Assembly (NCBI GenBank): GCA_964444065.1
Contig: CAYUFL010000068.1
Span: forward strand, 1-5,700
Origin: JBGMEA01 sp964444065
Lineage (GTDB): Bacteria > Bacillota > Clostridia > Eubacteriales > Anaerofustaceae
DNA length: 5,700 nucleotides
Direction of reading: 5' to 3'
Position numbers and translations under genes: made by a program. Position 1 is the first letter of the stretch; each line of letters starts with the position of its first letter. Shown here one piece after another: positions 1-5,416 of the stretch. Below the pieces are notes generated by a model. That model made no database searches. It saw only the letters and a list, made by a program, of their open reading frames with translations, and was not told where the DNA came from.

Positions 1-812
1 CCTGATTGGAGTGGCAAATGAATGTGATTGCATATATTGTCATATTGTTTCATTACATCAATCACATCATCGGTCAAATCCTTCGGATGTGATGTCATAA
101 ATCTAACTCGTTCGATGCCTTTGATTGCACTTACTTGCTCCAGTAAATAGGAAAATTTCTTTGGCTCTGTCAGCGTTTTCCCATATGAATTAACGTTTTG
201 TCCAAGTAATGTAACTTCCTTACATCCGTCCATGGATATGGATTTGATCTCTTCTAAAATAGCTGATACATCCCTGCTCTTTTCTCTGCCTCTTGTATAA
301 GGAACGATGCAGTAGGAACAGAAGTTATTGCAACCATTCATAATCGTAACAAAGGCTTTGTGTCTGAATTCACGTTTAACAGGAATATTTTCTTCAAAAT
401 GATCAATATCGTCCCAAACATCACAAACAGTCTTTTCTGTTTGCAGGTGCTTTGTAAGCAATTGACCAAATAAATGAATATTATGAGTTCCAAATATGAT
501 ATCCACAAACGGATATTTTTTTCGGATAATCTCAACGATTTCTTTCTGTTGCATCATACAGCCGCAAACTGCAATTACCATGTCTCGTTTTAACGATTTC
601 AGTAATTTATATTGCCCTAAATGTCCAAAAAACTTATCATCCGCATTTTCGCGTACACTGCAGGTGTTCATAATGAGTATGTCTGCCTGCGTTTGATCAA
701 ATGTTTTTGTGTATCCCATTGCTGATAATATTCCTGCCAATTTTTCCGAATCATTTTCGTTCATTTGGCATCCGTATGTAATGATATGATAATTTTTCAA
801 TTGTTTCCTCAT
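1..812 (-). CDS. miaB: MiaB, tRNA-2-methylthio-N6-dimethylallyladenosine synthase (N-terminal part, cut by window edge)
   Basis: This is a radical-SAM methylthiotransferase that converts i6A37 to ms2i6A37 in the cytoplasm, in tRNAs reading codons that begin with U. About 270 codons are present; the C-terminal part of the radical-SAM domain and the TRAM domain lie beyond the left edge. The N-terminal UPF0004 domain shows its three cluster ligands: C15 in ITYGCQMNENDSE, C51 in NTCSVRENA and C85 in CGCMMQ. The radical-SAM motif CNNFCSYC supplies C161, C165 and C168 and is followed by IVPYTRGRE. GQNVNSYG lies near 205-211, and HLPLQSG is at the cut end. These motifs favour MiaB over its paralogues MtaB and RimO. 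The ATG at 810-812 is the only sensible start: an in-frame TAA lies 15 nt upstream of it, and the next Met (17) comes after the essential C15. No clear Shine-Dalgarno precedes it. It diverges from the tRNA cluster. Confidence 0.95.
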   Translation of the reverse strand, partial: MRKQLKNYHIITYGCQMNENDSEKLAGILSAMGYTKTFDQTQADILIMNTCSVRENADDKFFGHLGQYKLLKSLKRDMVIAVCGCMMQQKEIVEIIRKKYPFVDIIFGTHNIHLFGQLLTKHLQTEKTVCDVWDDIDHFEENIPVKREFRHKAFVTIMNGCNNFCSYCIVPYTRGREKSRDVSAILEEIKSISMDGCKEVTLLGQNVNSYGKTLTEPKKFSYLLEQVSAIKGIERVRFMTSHPKDLTDDVIDVMKQYDNICNHIHLPLQS

Positions 813-829
813 GCAAAAAATATATATTT

Positions 830-858
830 ATTATAGCATATTTGATGACATTGGATAA
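830..858 (-). promoter_or_regulatory. Putative extended -10 promoter of miaB
   Basis: On the minus strand a perfect TATAAT lies at 835-830. The upstream TG at 838-837 makes it an extended -10 (TGCTATAAT). A weak -35, TTATCC at 858-853, sits 17 nt upstream. The predicted transcript would begin near 823, about 11 nt before the miaB ATG, leaving almost no 5' leader. The assignment rests on sequence match only. Confidence 0.55.
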
Positions 859-879
859 GATGTCTGAATAAAATCTTAT
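855..879. repeat. 7-bp inverted repeat between the divergent miaB and tRNA promoters
   Basis: ATAAGAT at 855-861 and ATCTTAT at 873-879 are perfect reverse complements separated by 11 nt. The left arm overlaps the putative miaB -35 hexamer. The repeat could be an operator, but it is short and AT-rich, so chance is a real alternative. Confidence 0.35.
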
Positions 880-893
880 GACAGTAAATATTA

Positions 894-922
894 TTGACTT
901 TTAAATTTAAATATAGTACTAT
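894..922 (+). promoter_or_regulatory. Putative promoter of the tRNA-Pro / tRNA-CAU cluster
   Basis: TTGACT at 894-899 matches the -35 consensus at five of six positions. Exactly 17 nt later, TACTAT at 917-922 matches the -10 consensus at four of six. Transcription would start near 929, about 9 nt before the first tRNA. A TATATT at 920-925 is an alternative -10 at a less favourable spacing. Confidence 0.6.
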
Positions 923-937
923 ATTAAAGCAAGTTTC

Positions 938-1015
938 CGAGGTGTAGCGCAGCTTGGCTAGCGCACATGGTTTGGGACCATGGGGCCGGGGGTTCGAATC
1001 CCTCCACCTCGACCA
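938..1015 (+). tRNA. tRNA-Pro, anticodon UGG
   Basis: This is a complete cloverleaf. The acceptor stem CGAGGTG (938-944) pairs perfectly with CACCTCG (1005-1011). The D stem is GCGC/GCGC (947-950 with 961-964). The anticodon stem CATGG/CCATG encloses the loop TTTGGGA (971-977), whose central TGG reads proline CCN codons, chiefly CCA, with G37 following. The T stem GGGGG/CCCTC has one G-U pair around the loop TTCGAAT (993-999). Discriminator A1012 is followed by an encoded CCA (1013-1015). It is the first gene of a two-tRNA transcript, 13 nt ahead of the next tRNA. Confidence 0.97.
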
Positions 1016-1028
1016 TTGTTATCACTGA

Positions 1029-1105
1029 GGGCCTTTAGCTCAGTTGGTCAGAGCCACCGGCTCATAACCGGTTTGTCCGGGGTTCAAGTCCCTGAAGGCC
1101 CACCA
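1029..1105 (+). tRNA. tRNA with CAU anticodon: tRNA-Ile2 (lysidine type) or elongator tRNA-Met
   Basis: The acceptor stem GGGCCTT (1029-1035) pairs with AAGGCCC (1095-1101). The D stem is GCTC/GAGC, and the anticodon stem ACCGG/CCGGT encloses CTCATAA (1061-1067) with anticodon CAT. The T stem is CGGGG/CCCTG, and CCA is encoded at 1103-1105. It is not the initiator: positions 1 and 72 pair as G-C, and the anticodon stem lacks the three consecutive G-C pairs of tRNA-fMet. C4-G69 and C5-G68 agree with the acceptor-stem features the lysidine synthetase TilS prefers, and the 5' half resembles Bacillus tRNA-Ile2. Similar molecules in clostridia are often labelled tRNA-Met, so the amino acid is unsettled although the gene itself is clear. 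Confidence 0.93.
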
Positions 1106-1115
1106 AATATCTTTT

Positions 1116-1148
1116 AAATAAGCCATTAAATAGTGGTTTATTTTTTAT
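1116..1148 (+). terminator. Intrinsic terminator of the tRNA cluster
   Basis: AAATAAGCCA (1116-1125) pairs over 10 bp, with one G-U, to TGGTTTATTT (1134-1143) around an 8-nt loop. The T-rich tract runs through 1146. It lies 11 nt after the encoded CCA of the second tRNA. Confidence 0.85.
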
Positions 1149-1201
1149 TGTCACCTATTTTATGAGTTACCCTTGTGATGAATTAGTACTAAAATTGAAG
1201 T

Positions 1202-1239
1202 GAAATTAAAAGGAGTCAACTTGAGTTCGGTTGACTCCT
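1202..1239 (-). terminator. Hairpin terminator downstream of the glutamate-synthase-like gene
   Basis: AGGAGTCAAC (1211-1220) and GTTGACTCCT (1230-1239) form a perfect 10-bp stem with a 9-nt loop. Read on the minus strand the stem is followed by TTTAATTT, a moderate U tract, whereas the plus strand has none. It begins about 103 nt past the stop codon at 1343. The interval 1240-1342 holds no gene that I can see. Confidence 0.7.
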
Positions 1240-1342
1240 AATGGTAATAATTATTAACGGTATGGCTTATTAAACTTTTTCACTTAAATTTGGGGTATTT
1301 AAACTCTATGAATTTGCACAGTAGTTTATATGCTCTATTGTT

Positions 1343-2982
1343 TTAATTTCTCAATATAGTTTTTGCGATTTGGTCGTTTGCCTCCGTAATGAAAGTTATA
1401 CCGGTTTCTCTTGCAGTTTCTCTGTTCGCTGCAGTTAAATCCTCTCTTGCGATCTTATCTAATGAGAATTTACGTGCGCCAGCCATTAATTGCTGTAAAC
1501 CGGCTGCCAATTTGTCTGAAAGTGTCCATGCTGCAATTGCACCATATGGAATGTTTTTCATTTCATCAGCACCAACTAGTTTTTGAACGTCATAATAACC
1601 TGCAAAAATCTCTTCCGGTTGCGAACCATTTTCAAGAACAGAATTTGCTAATTTATCCCAGTTTCCATTTAGTAATTCTTTACGTTCAGGGTGCAAAGCA
1701 CCTTCAATATTAGCACCTAAGAATCCGGGGATCATAAGAGCTCTGCCCATACAAATCAATTTTGTGTAAGGAGCACCTATTGCTAAAGCTTTGAAAATGT
1801 GATCTTCTCTTGCTAAACCACCGGCAAATGCCATATCAACCACATCATAACCTTGTTCTGTCAATATGCCTGCGTATTCTCTTGCCTTTGTATGCAGATA
1901 CAAGGACGGTACACCCCATGTTTCCATCATGTTCCATGGGCTCATGCCTGTTCCACCGCCTGCGCCATCAATTGTTAATAAATCTAATTTTGCTTCTGTC
2001 GCATATTTAATAGCCATAGCTAATCCTTCCATTCCGTATGCGCCTGTTTTTAATGTGATGCGTTGATAGCCTAATTTTCTTAAATTGGATACTGCTTTCA
2101 TAAAACTTTCTTTGATTGCCGATTCATTATCTAAATCTGTATAACCCAATCTTGAGTGACGAGCAAATGATTTAATTGCACCATGCTTAAAGCCTTCTTG
2201 TACTTCCGCTTTGTTTGGATCTGGATCAACTATATATCCTCTGTTACTTAAGAATAATGCATAATCAAGACTTTGTACTTGAATTTCTCCACCGATATCT
2301 TTAGCACCTTGCCCCCATTTTAATTCAATAATAACTTTATCGCCGTATTTTTCTATTACATATTCAGCAACACGATTCTTGTATCTTCAACATTCATTTG
2401 CACGATGATGGATCCATTTTCACCATCATGATATTTTAAATATGTGTCTATTCTTCTATCTAATTCCGGAGCTATTTTTATCTTACCATTTTCCAAAACA
2501 GCTTGTTTATCGACACCTACAACATTTTCTCCTATAACGATAGGATAACCAACTAATGCTGCACCTATAGCAAACGAATTCCAATATTTTGCCGCTATGA
2601 ATGTTGAACCCAACGCACCAGTCATAAGCGGCACTTTTGCTTTTGTCTTAATCGTTTTACCAAATGATGTAGAGATGTCTACGTTTGGAAATATACAATC
2701 GTCAGCGCTGTTTGATAGCCCTTTTCGTAAACCGTTTGCACCATAATTATAGCCTTCAATGCGTAATGAATTGTAAGAGACACCTATATGATTCACATTA
2801 TTGCTACCGGCTGTTATCGTACCGAAATCTCTAGGATATAACAATTTTCTGCCTTTCATGCAAGCTAAAAATGTTTCACACTTTCCTTGACAGTCTGCTC
2901 GACATAATGTGCATAAACCTGATTCAGCCGCATTTCCTCTGTTTACAGTTCCTAATGCATCATTTGTTTTAGAATACTCCAT
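1343..2982 (-). pseudogene. FMN-binding glutamate-synthase-like protein, split by a one-base frameshift
   Basis: Two adjacent frames form one protein of the Glu_synthase (GltB FMN-domain) family. The first frame runs from ATG 2982 and stops at 2356 after 208 codons. Homologous-looking sequence continues in the -1 frame from about 2376 to the stop at 1343. One extra A restores AGA-AAT-CGT-GTT-GCT-GAA and a protein of about 546 residues. Visible features of the repaired protein are cysteines 24, 27, 31, 35 and 41 in CTLCRADCQGKCETFLAC, KWGQGAKDIGG near 226-236, flavin-site GGGTGMSP at 342-349, and AGGLAREDHIFKALAIGA near 387-404. The cysteine triad that holds the 3Fe-4S cluster of classical GltB is missing. 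There is no glutaminase domain, so glutamate synthesis is not shown. AAGGAGAG at 2997-2990 supports the start, and the gene has its own promoter and terminator. The shift could be a mutation or a sequencing error; in the latter case the gene is intact. Confidence 0.85.
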
Positions 2983-3064
2983 AGTGTCTCTCTCCTTAAA
3001 ACAATTTCATTTAAAACAAATACATAAACTATTATTTAAATTAATACTTATGTAAAATTTTTAA

Positions 3065-3094
3065 GTTATAAAAATAAAATACTGAATTTGTTAA
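3065..3094 (-). promoter_or_regulatory. Putative promoter of the glutamate-synthase-like gene
   Basis: On the minus strand TTAACA (3094-3089, five of six consensus positions) is followed after 18 nt by TATAAC (3070-3065, five of six). The start site would be near 3058, giving a leader of about 75 nt that ends in the AAGGAGAG ribosome binding site. I found no stable hairpin in that leader. Confidence 0.6.
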
Positions 3095-3344
3095 TAGTCT
3101 AACATGTTCAGTCTTGGCTTTCAAGTAAGATGATGATTTATCAACAAAAAATATAATTCTCTGCAGATATTGCTTATGATACTAGCATTTTTTGCTACAT
3201 ATGTATGTCCGCACTATACGAATTTGCTTCTCATGTTATGTACAAGTCAACCTTGATGGAGGACTTTTTCTCCCTTACAACGGCTGAGCTTTTTTCTCAC
3301 ACGCAAAGTGTGTGGCGTCGCATCATCCGTTCACGCCGTATAAT
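3095..3344. other. Intergenic stretch without a recognisable gene; several small hairpins
   Basis: This is about 250 nt between the glutamate-synthase-like promoter and the rplT terminator. It contains TAGCA/TGCTA (3183-3187 with 3193-3197), the palindrome ACATATGT (3197-3204), CACAC/GTGTG (3298-3302 with 3308-3312) and GGCGT/ACGCC (3314-3318 with 3333-3337). The last two nearly abut and lie in a patch less AT-rich than the rest of the spacer. Reading frames here are short or are antisense to rplT, and none has a ribosome binding site or family resemblance. It may be a decayed intergenic repeat, but I cannot show that. Confidence 0.4.
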
Positions 3345-3374
3345 AAAAAAAGATCGGACAAACGCCGATCTTTT
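3345..3374 (-). terminator. Intrinsic terminator of the infC-rpmI-rplT operon
   Basis: On the minus strand AAAAGATCGG (3374-3365) pairs with CCGATCTTTT (3357-3348) around a 7-nt loop. The transcript ends in a run of seven Ts (3351-3345). The stem starts 4 nt past the rplT stop codon, so it ends this operon. Confidence 0.9.
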
Positions 3375-3377
3375 AAA

Positions 3378-3734
3378 CTATTTCAGTGCATTTTTCGCGG
3401 TTTCTGCGAGCTGCGTAAAAGCTGCAGCATCATTCATTGCCAAATCAGCAAGAATTTTTCTGTCTACTTCAACACCGGCAAGCTTTAAGCCGTTCATGAA
3501 TCGTGAATAGCTCATATCATTGATGCGGGCAGCCGCATTGATTCTCGTAATCCACAATTTTCTCATGTCTCTTTTTTTCTGTTTTCGTCCGACATAAGCG
3601 CTTCTGAGTGCTCTCATTACAGCTTCATTTGCCGGTCTGTATAATTTAGACTTTGCACCATAATAGCCTTTTGCTTGGTTTAAAATCTTTTTATGTTTCT
3701 TTTTTGCGTTTAATCCTTTTTTTACTCTTGCCAT
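3378..3734 (-). CDS. rplT: 50S ribosomal protein L20
   Basis: L20 binds 23S rRNA early in assembly of the large subunit and, in Bacillota, represses its own operon by binding the infC leader. The 118 residues are the normal family length. The basic N-terminal arm (MARVKKGLNAKKKHKK) leads into AKGYYGAKSKLYRPANEAV, RKLWITRINAAAR near 58-70 and a globular C-terminal half with MNGLKLAGVEVDRKILADLA. The start ATG at 3734 lies 17 nt after the rpmI stop. AAAGGGA upstream is a modest ribosome binding site that falls close to that stop, suggesting translation coupled to rpmI. A strong terminator follows directly. Confidence 0.98.
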   Translation of the reverse strand: MARVKKGLNAKKKHKKILNQAKGYYGAKSKLYRPANEAVMRALRSAYVGRKQKKRDMRKLWITRINAAARINDMSYSRFMNGLKLAGVEVDRKILADLAMNDAAAFTQLAETAKNALK

Positions 3735-3751
3735 ATCTTAATTTCCCTTTC

Positions 3752-3946
3752 TTACTTTACGATAATCTGAGCGATATTACCAGCATCAGCCGCTGATACA
3801 TAACCGCCTTTTCGGAGATTTCTTTTTCTTTTTTGAGATTTCTTATTAAGAATATGGTTTTTATAAGCACTAGAACGCTTGATGACTCCCGATTTCTTCC
3901 TTTTAAATCGTTTGGAAGCACCTCTGTGTGATTTCATTTTAGGCAT
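3752..3946 (-). CDS. rpmI: 50S ribosomal protein L35
   Basis: L35 is a small, highly basic protein of the large ribosomal subunit. The 64 residues match the usual length. The opening MPKMKSHRGASKRFKRKKSG, the central AYKNHILNKKSQKRKRNLRK and the KGGYVSAAD segment are typical of the family. The start ATG at 3946 is preceded by AAGGAG (3963-3958), 11 nt upstream and just past the infC stop. It is the middle gene of infC-rpmI-rplT, with gaps of 22 nt before and 17 nt after. Confidence 0.98.
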   Translation of the reverse strand: MPKMKSHRGASKRFKRKKSGVIKRSSAYKNHILNKKSQKRKRNLRKGGYVSAADAGNIAQIIVK

Positions 3947-3968
3947 AATAACACTAACTCCTTTTATA

Positions 3969-4481
3969 CTAATTTACTTTTTTTGGCGCTAGATACATGA
4001 CATAATTACGTCCTTCTAACTTGGGCGGTTTTTCGACTATGTATTCATCGCCAAGGGAAGATCTAATTTTCATCAGTAAATTTCTGCCGCTTTCGGTATA
4101 AGCCATTTCACGACCGCGAAAACGAACCGATACTTTGACTTTATCACCTTCTTCAAGAAATTTTTCAATATTTTTAATTTTAACATTCAAGTCATGTTCC
4201 TGCACACGTACAGAGGTTCTGATCTCTTTTACAGTAACGACTTTTTGATTTTTCTTGGATTCTTTTTCTTTTCTGTTCTGCTCATAACGAAATTTACCAT
4301 AATCCATGATCTTACAGACAGGTGGTTTGGCATCCGGTGACATATTCACCAGATCCAATTCTTTCTCATCTGCCATTTCCTGTGCCTGACGTAATGGAAC
4401 AACGCCCACCATCTGACCTTTATCATCGATCAGCCGAACTTCTTTCTCACGAATCTCTTCGTTGATTTGGAATTCTTTAAT
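3969..4481 (-). CDS. infC: Translation initiation factor IF-3 (ATT start)
   Basis: IF-3 binds the 30S subunit, prevents premature joining of 50S and checks start-codon and initiator-tRNA pairing. From the ATT at 4481 the protein has 170 residues. The N-terminal domain contains INEEIREKEVRLIDDKG, the SPDAKPPVCKIMDYGKFRYEQ signature and a lysine-rich linker. The C-terminal domain has KEIRTSVRVQEHDLNVK, KVSVRFRGREMAYTESG and a final KVN. The first ATG in frame (4412) would remove the conserved N terminus. No ATG, GTG or TTG exists in frame between there and an upstream in-frame TAG. GGAGG at 4495-4491 stands 9 nt from ATT 4481 and only 3 nt from another in-frame ATT at 4487, so 4481 is preferred. 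An AUU start is a known infC trait that lets IF-3 repress its own translation. Confidence 0.95.
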   Translation of the reverse strand: MKEFQINEEIREKEVRLIDDKGQMVGVVPLRQAQEMADEKELDLVNMSPDAKPPVCKIMDYGKFRYEQNRKEKESKKNQKVVTVKEIRTSVRVQEHDLNVKIKNIEKFLEEGDKVKVSVRFRGREMAYTESGRNLLMKIRSSLGDEYIVEKPPKLEGRNYVMYLAPKKVN

Positions 4482-4490
4482 AAAAATCCA

Positions 4491-4495
4491 CCTCC
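4491..4495 (-). promoter_or_regulatory. Shine-Dalgarno of infC (decides the ATT start)
   Basis: GGAGG, extending to GGAGGTG, is a near-perfect anti-SD match on the minus strand. Its spacing of 9 nt to ATT 4481, against 3 nt to ATT 4487, selects the start. It lies just downstream of the leader terminator's T tract, so termination there would remove it from the transcript. Confidence 0.85.
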
Positions 4496-4496
4496 A

Positions 4497-4524
4497 AATT
4501 AAAAGACTGCAAGAAATTGCAGCC
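4497..4524 (-). terminator. Attenuator terminator inside the infC leader
   Basis: On the minus strand GGCTGCAA (4524-4517) pairs with TTGCAGTC (4512-4505), 8 bp with one G-U, around the loop TTTC. TTTTAATTT follows. It ends just before the infC Shine-Dalgarno, so it would cut the transcript before any gene is made. Confidence 0.85.
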
Positions 4525-4607
4525 TAAAACATTACAAAATGATAGTAATATTTTACCTGACAGCGCTAGCCGAAAGGTGAGAAGCAATTTCTTCTGCTTA
4601 ATATAAC
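4497..4607 (-). promoter_or_regulatory. L20-type autoregulatory leader of infC with antiterminator and terminator
   Basis: The leader contains three parts on the minus strand. First, AGAAG/CTTCT can form a small hairpin; overlapping it, AAGAAATTGC (4593-4584) is exactly complementary over 10 nt to GCAATTTCTT (4520-4511) in the terminator. Second, a two-helix element at 4578-4555 has ACCT/AGGT outside an internal loop and CGGC/GCTG inside it around a TAGC tetraloop; this is the likely L20 site mimicking 23S rRNA. Third comes the terminator. In Bacillus subtilis L20 binding to the infC leader favours premature termination, and this arrangement fits the same logic. The folding was done by eye. 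Confidence 0.75.
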
Positions 4608-4613
4608 TTCATA

Positions 4614-4642
4614 ATAATAGCATTTATAAACCGATTTGTCAA
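4614..4642 (-). promoter_or_regulatory. Strong promoter of infC-rpmI-rplT
   Basis: On the minus strand a perfect TTGACA (4642-4637) is followed after 17 nt by TATTAT (4619-4614, five of six). A TG one base upstream of the -10 (TGCTATTAT) makes it extended. The start should be near 4607. The -35 begins only 4 nt past the stop codon of the transporter ATPase gene, and no terminator separates them, so readthrough from the transporter operon is possible. Confidence 0.88.
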
Positions 4643-4646
4643 TTCT

Positions 4647-5405
4647 TTACAGTATTTTATTCAGGAATTCTTTTGTTCTTTGATTCTTTGGATTGCTGAA
4701 AATTTCACTTGGTTTGCCTTCCTCAACAATTTTTCCATCGTCCATAAAGACAACTCTGGATCCCACTTCTTTTGCAAAATTCATTTCATGTGTGACCACA
4801 ATCATTGTCATTCCGTCTCTTGCCAAATTTTTCATTACTTCAAGTACTTCACCGACAAGTTCGGGATCAAGTGCTGAGGTAGGTTCGTCAAAAAGCATGA
4901 TCTTGGGTTCCATTGCCAAAGCGCGTGCGATTGCTACTCTCTGTTGCTGTCCGCCGGATAATCTCGAAGGATATTCATTTGCTTTATCTGATAAACCAAC
5001 TTTTTCCAAAAGCATTCTTGCCTTTTCTTCAGCTTCGCCTTTTGTTGTTTTTCTTACATTCAAAGGTGCTAAAGTAAGATTTTGAAGTACAGTTTTATGA
5101 GGAAATAAATTAAACCGCTGAAAAACCATACCAAGTTCGGTGCACATTGCCGAAACTTCTTTTGTCGATATTTTAAGAATATCTTTATTATTCTCTCTTT
5201 GTGAAACTAATTGTTCTTCTATATACAGCTCTCCGTCTGTTATGACTTCCAAATGATTCAAGCATCGAAGCATTGTGCTTTTCCCTGACCCCGACGGTCC
5301 GATCACGCACAATACTTCCCCTTTTTCCACCTCTAAATTAATATCTTTCAAGACTTGCAGATCGCCGAAAAATTTATTGACTCCAACTATTTTTATCATA
5401 GACAT
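4647..5405 (-). CDS. Polar amino acid ABC transporter, ATP-binding protein (GlnQ/HisP family)
   Basis: This is the cytoplasmic ATPase that powers uptake of a polar amino acid. Its 252 residues are close to the family's usual 240-255. All catalytic motifs are present: Walker A GPSGSGKST (36-44), Q-loop Q96 in MVFQRFNLFPH, signature LSGGQQQRV (149-157), Walker B IMLFDEPTSALD (169-180) and the switch histidine H206 in VVTHEMNFA. FNLFPH after the Q-loop and LDPELVGEVL are typical of the glutamine/histidine/cystine group. The sequence does not fix the substrate. The first of two close ATGs (5405 and 5399) is chosen because GAGGTGG precedes it at proper spacing. It follows the permease by 11 nt, so the two are probably co-transcribed. 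A loop of about 20 residues near 64-85 is somewhat longer than in minimal members. Confidence 0.95.
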   Translation of the reverse strand: MSMIKIVGVNKFFGDLQVLKDINLEVEKGEVLCVIGPSGSGKSTMLRCLNHLEVITDGELYIEEQLVSQRENNKDILKISTKEVSAMCTELGMVFQRFNLFPHKTVLQNLTLAPLNVRKTTKGEAEEKARMLLEKVGLSDKANEYPSRLSGGQQQRVAIARALAMEPKIMLFDEPTSALDPELVGEVLEVMKNLARDGMTMIVVTHEMNFAKEVGSRVVFMDDGKIVEEGKPSEIFSNPKNQRTKEFLNKIL

Positions 5406-5416
5406 AATGCCACCTC

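Noticed and set aside
938..1148. tRNA cluster as an integration site for a mobile element
   Set aside because: I see no integrase gene, no repeat of a tRNA 3' end and no foreign genes nearby, and the cluster ends in its own terminator.
1245..1256. Perfect palindrome TAATAATTATTA
   Set aside because: It consists only of A and T in an AT-rich spacer and is not positioned at any promoter or gene start, so chance is likely.
2356..2400. Programmed -1 frameshifting to join the two halves of the flavoprotein gene
   Set aside because: The codons at the junction (ACA AGA ATC) do not form an X-XXY-YYZ slippery heptamer and I see no downstream stem. A lost base explains the data more simply.
3101..3108. 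Palindrome AACATGTT upstream of the glutamate-synthase-like promoter
   Set aside because: At eight bases with no extended symmetry, it is too short to call an operator.
3205..3510. Plus-strand open frame of about 100 codons
   Set aside because: Its 3' half is antisense to rplT and crosses the rplT terminator. It has no ribosome binding site and encodes no recognisable protein.
4693..5085. Plus-strand open frame of 130 codons
   Set aside because: It lies wholly antisense to the ABC ATPase gene, whose motifs are intact; the frame is a by-product of that coding sequence.
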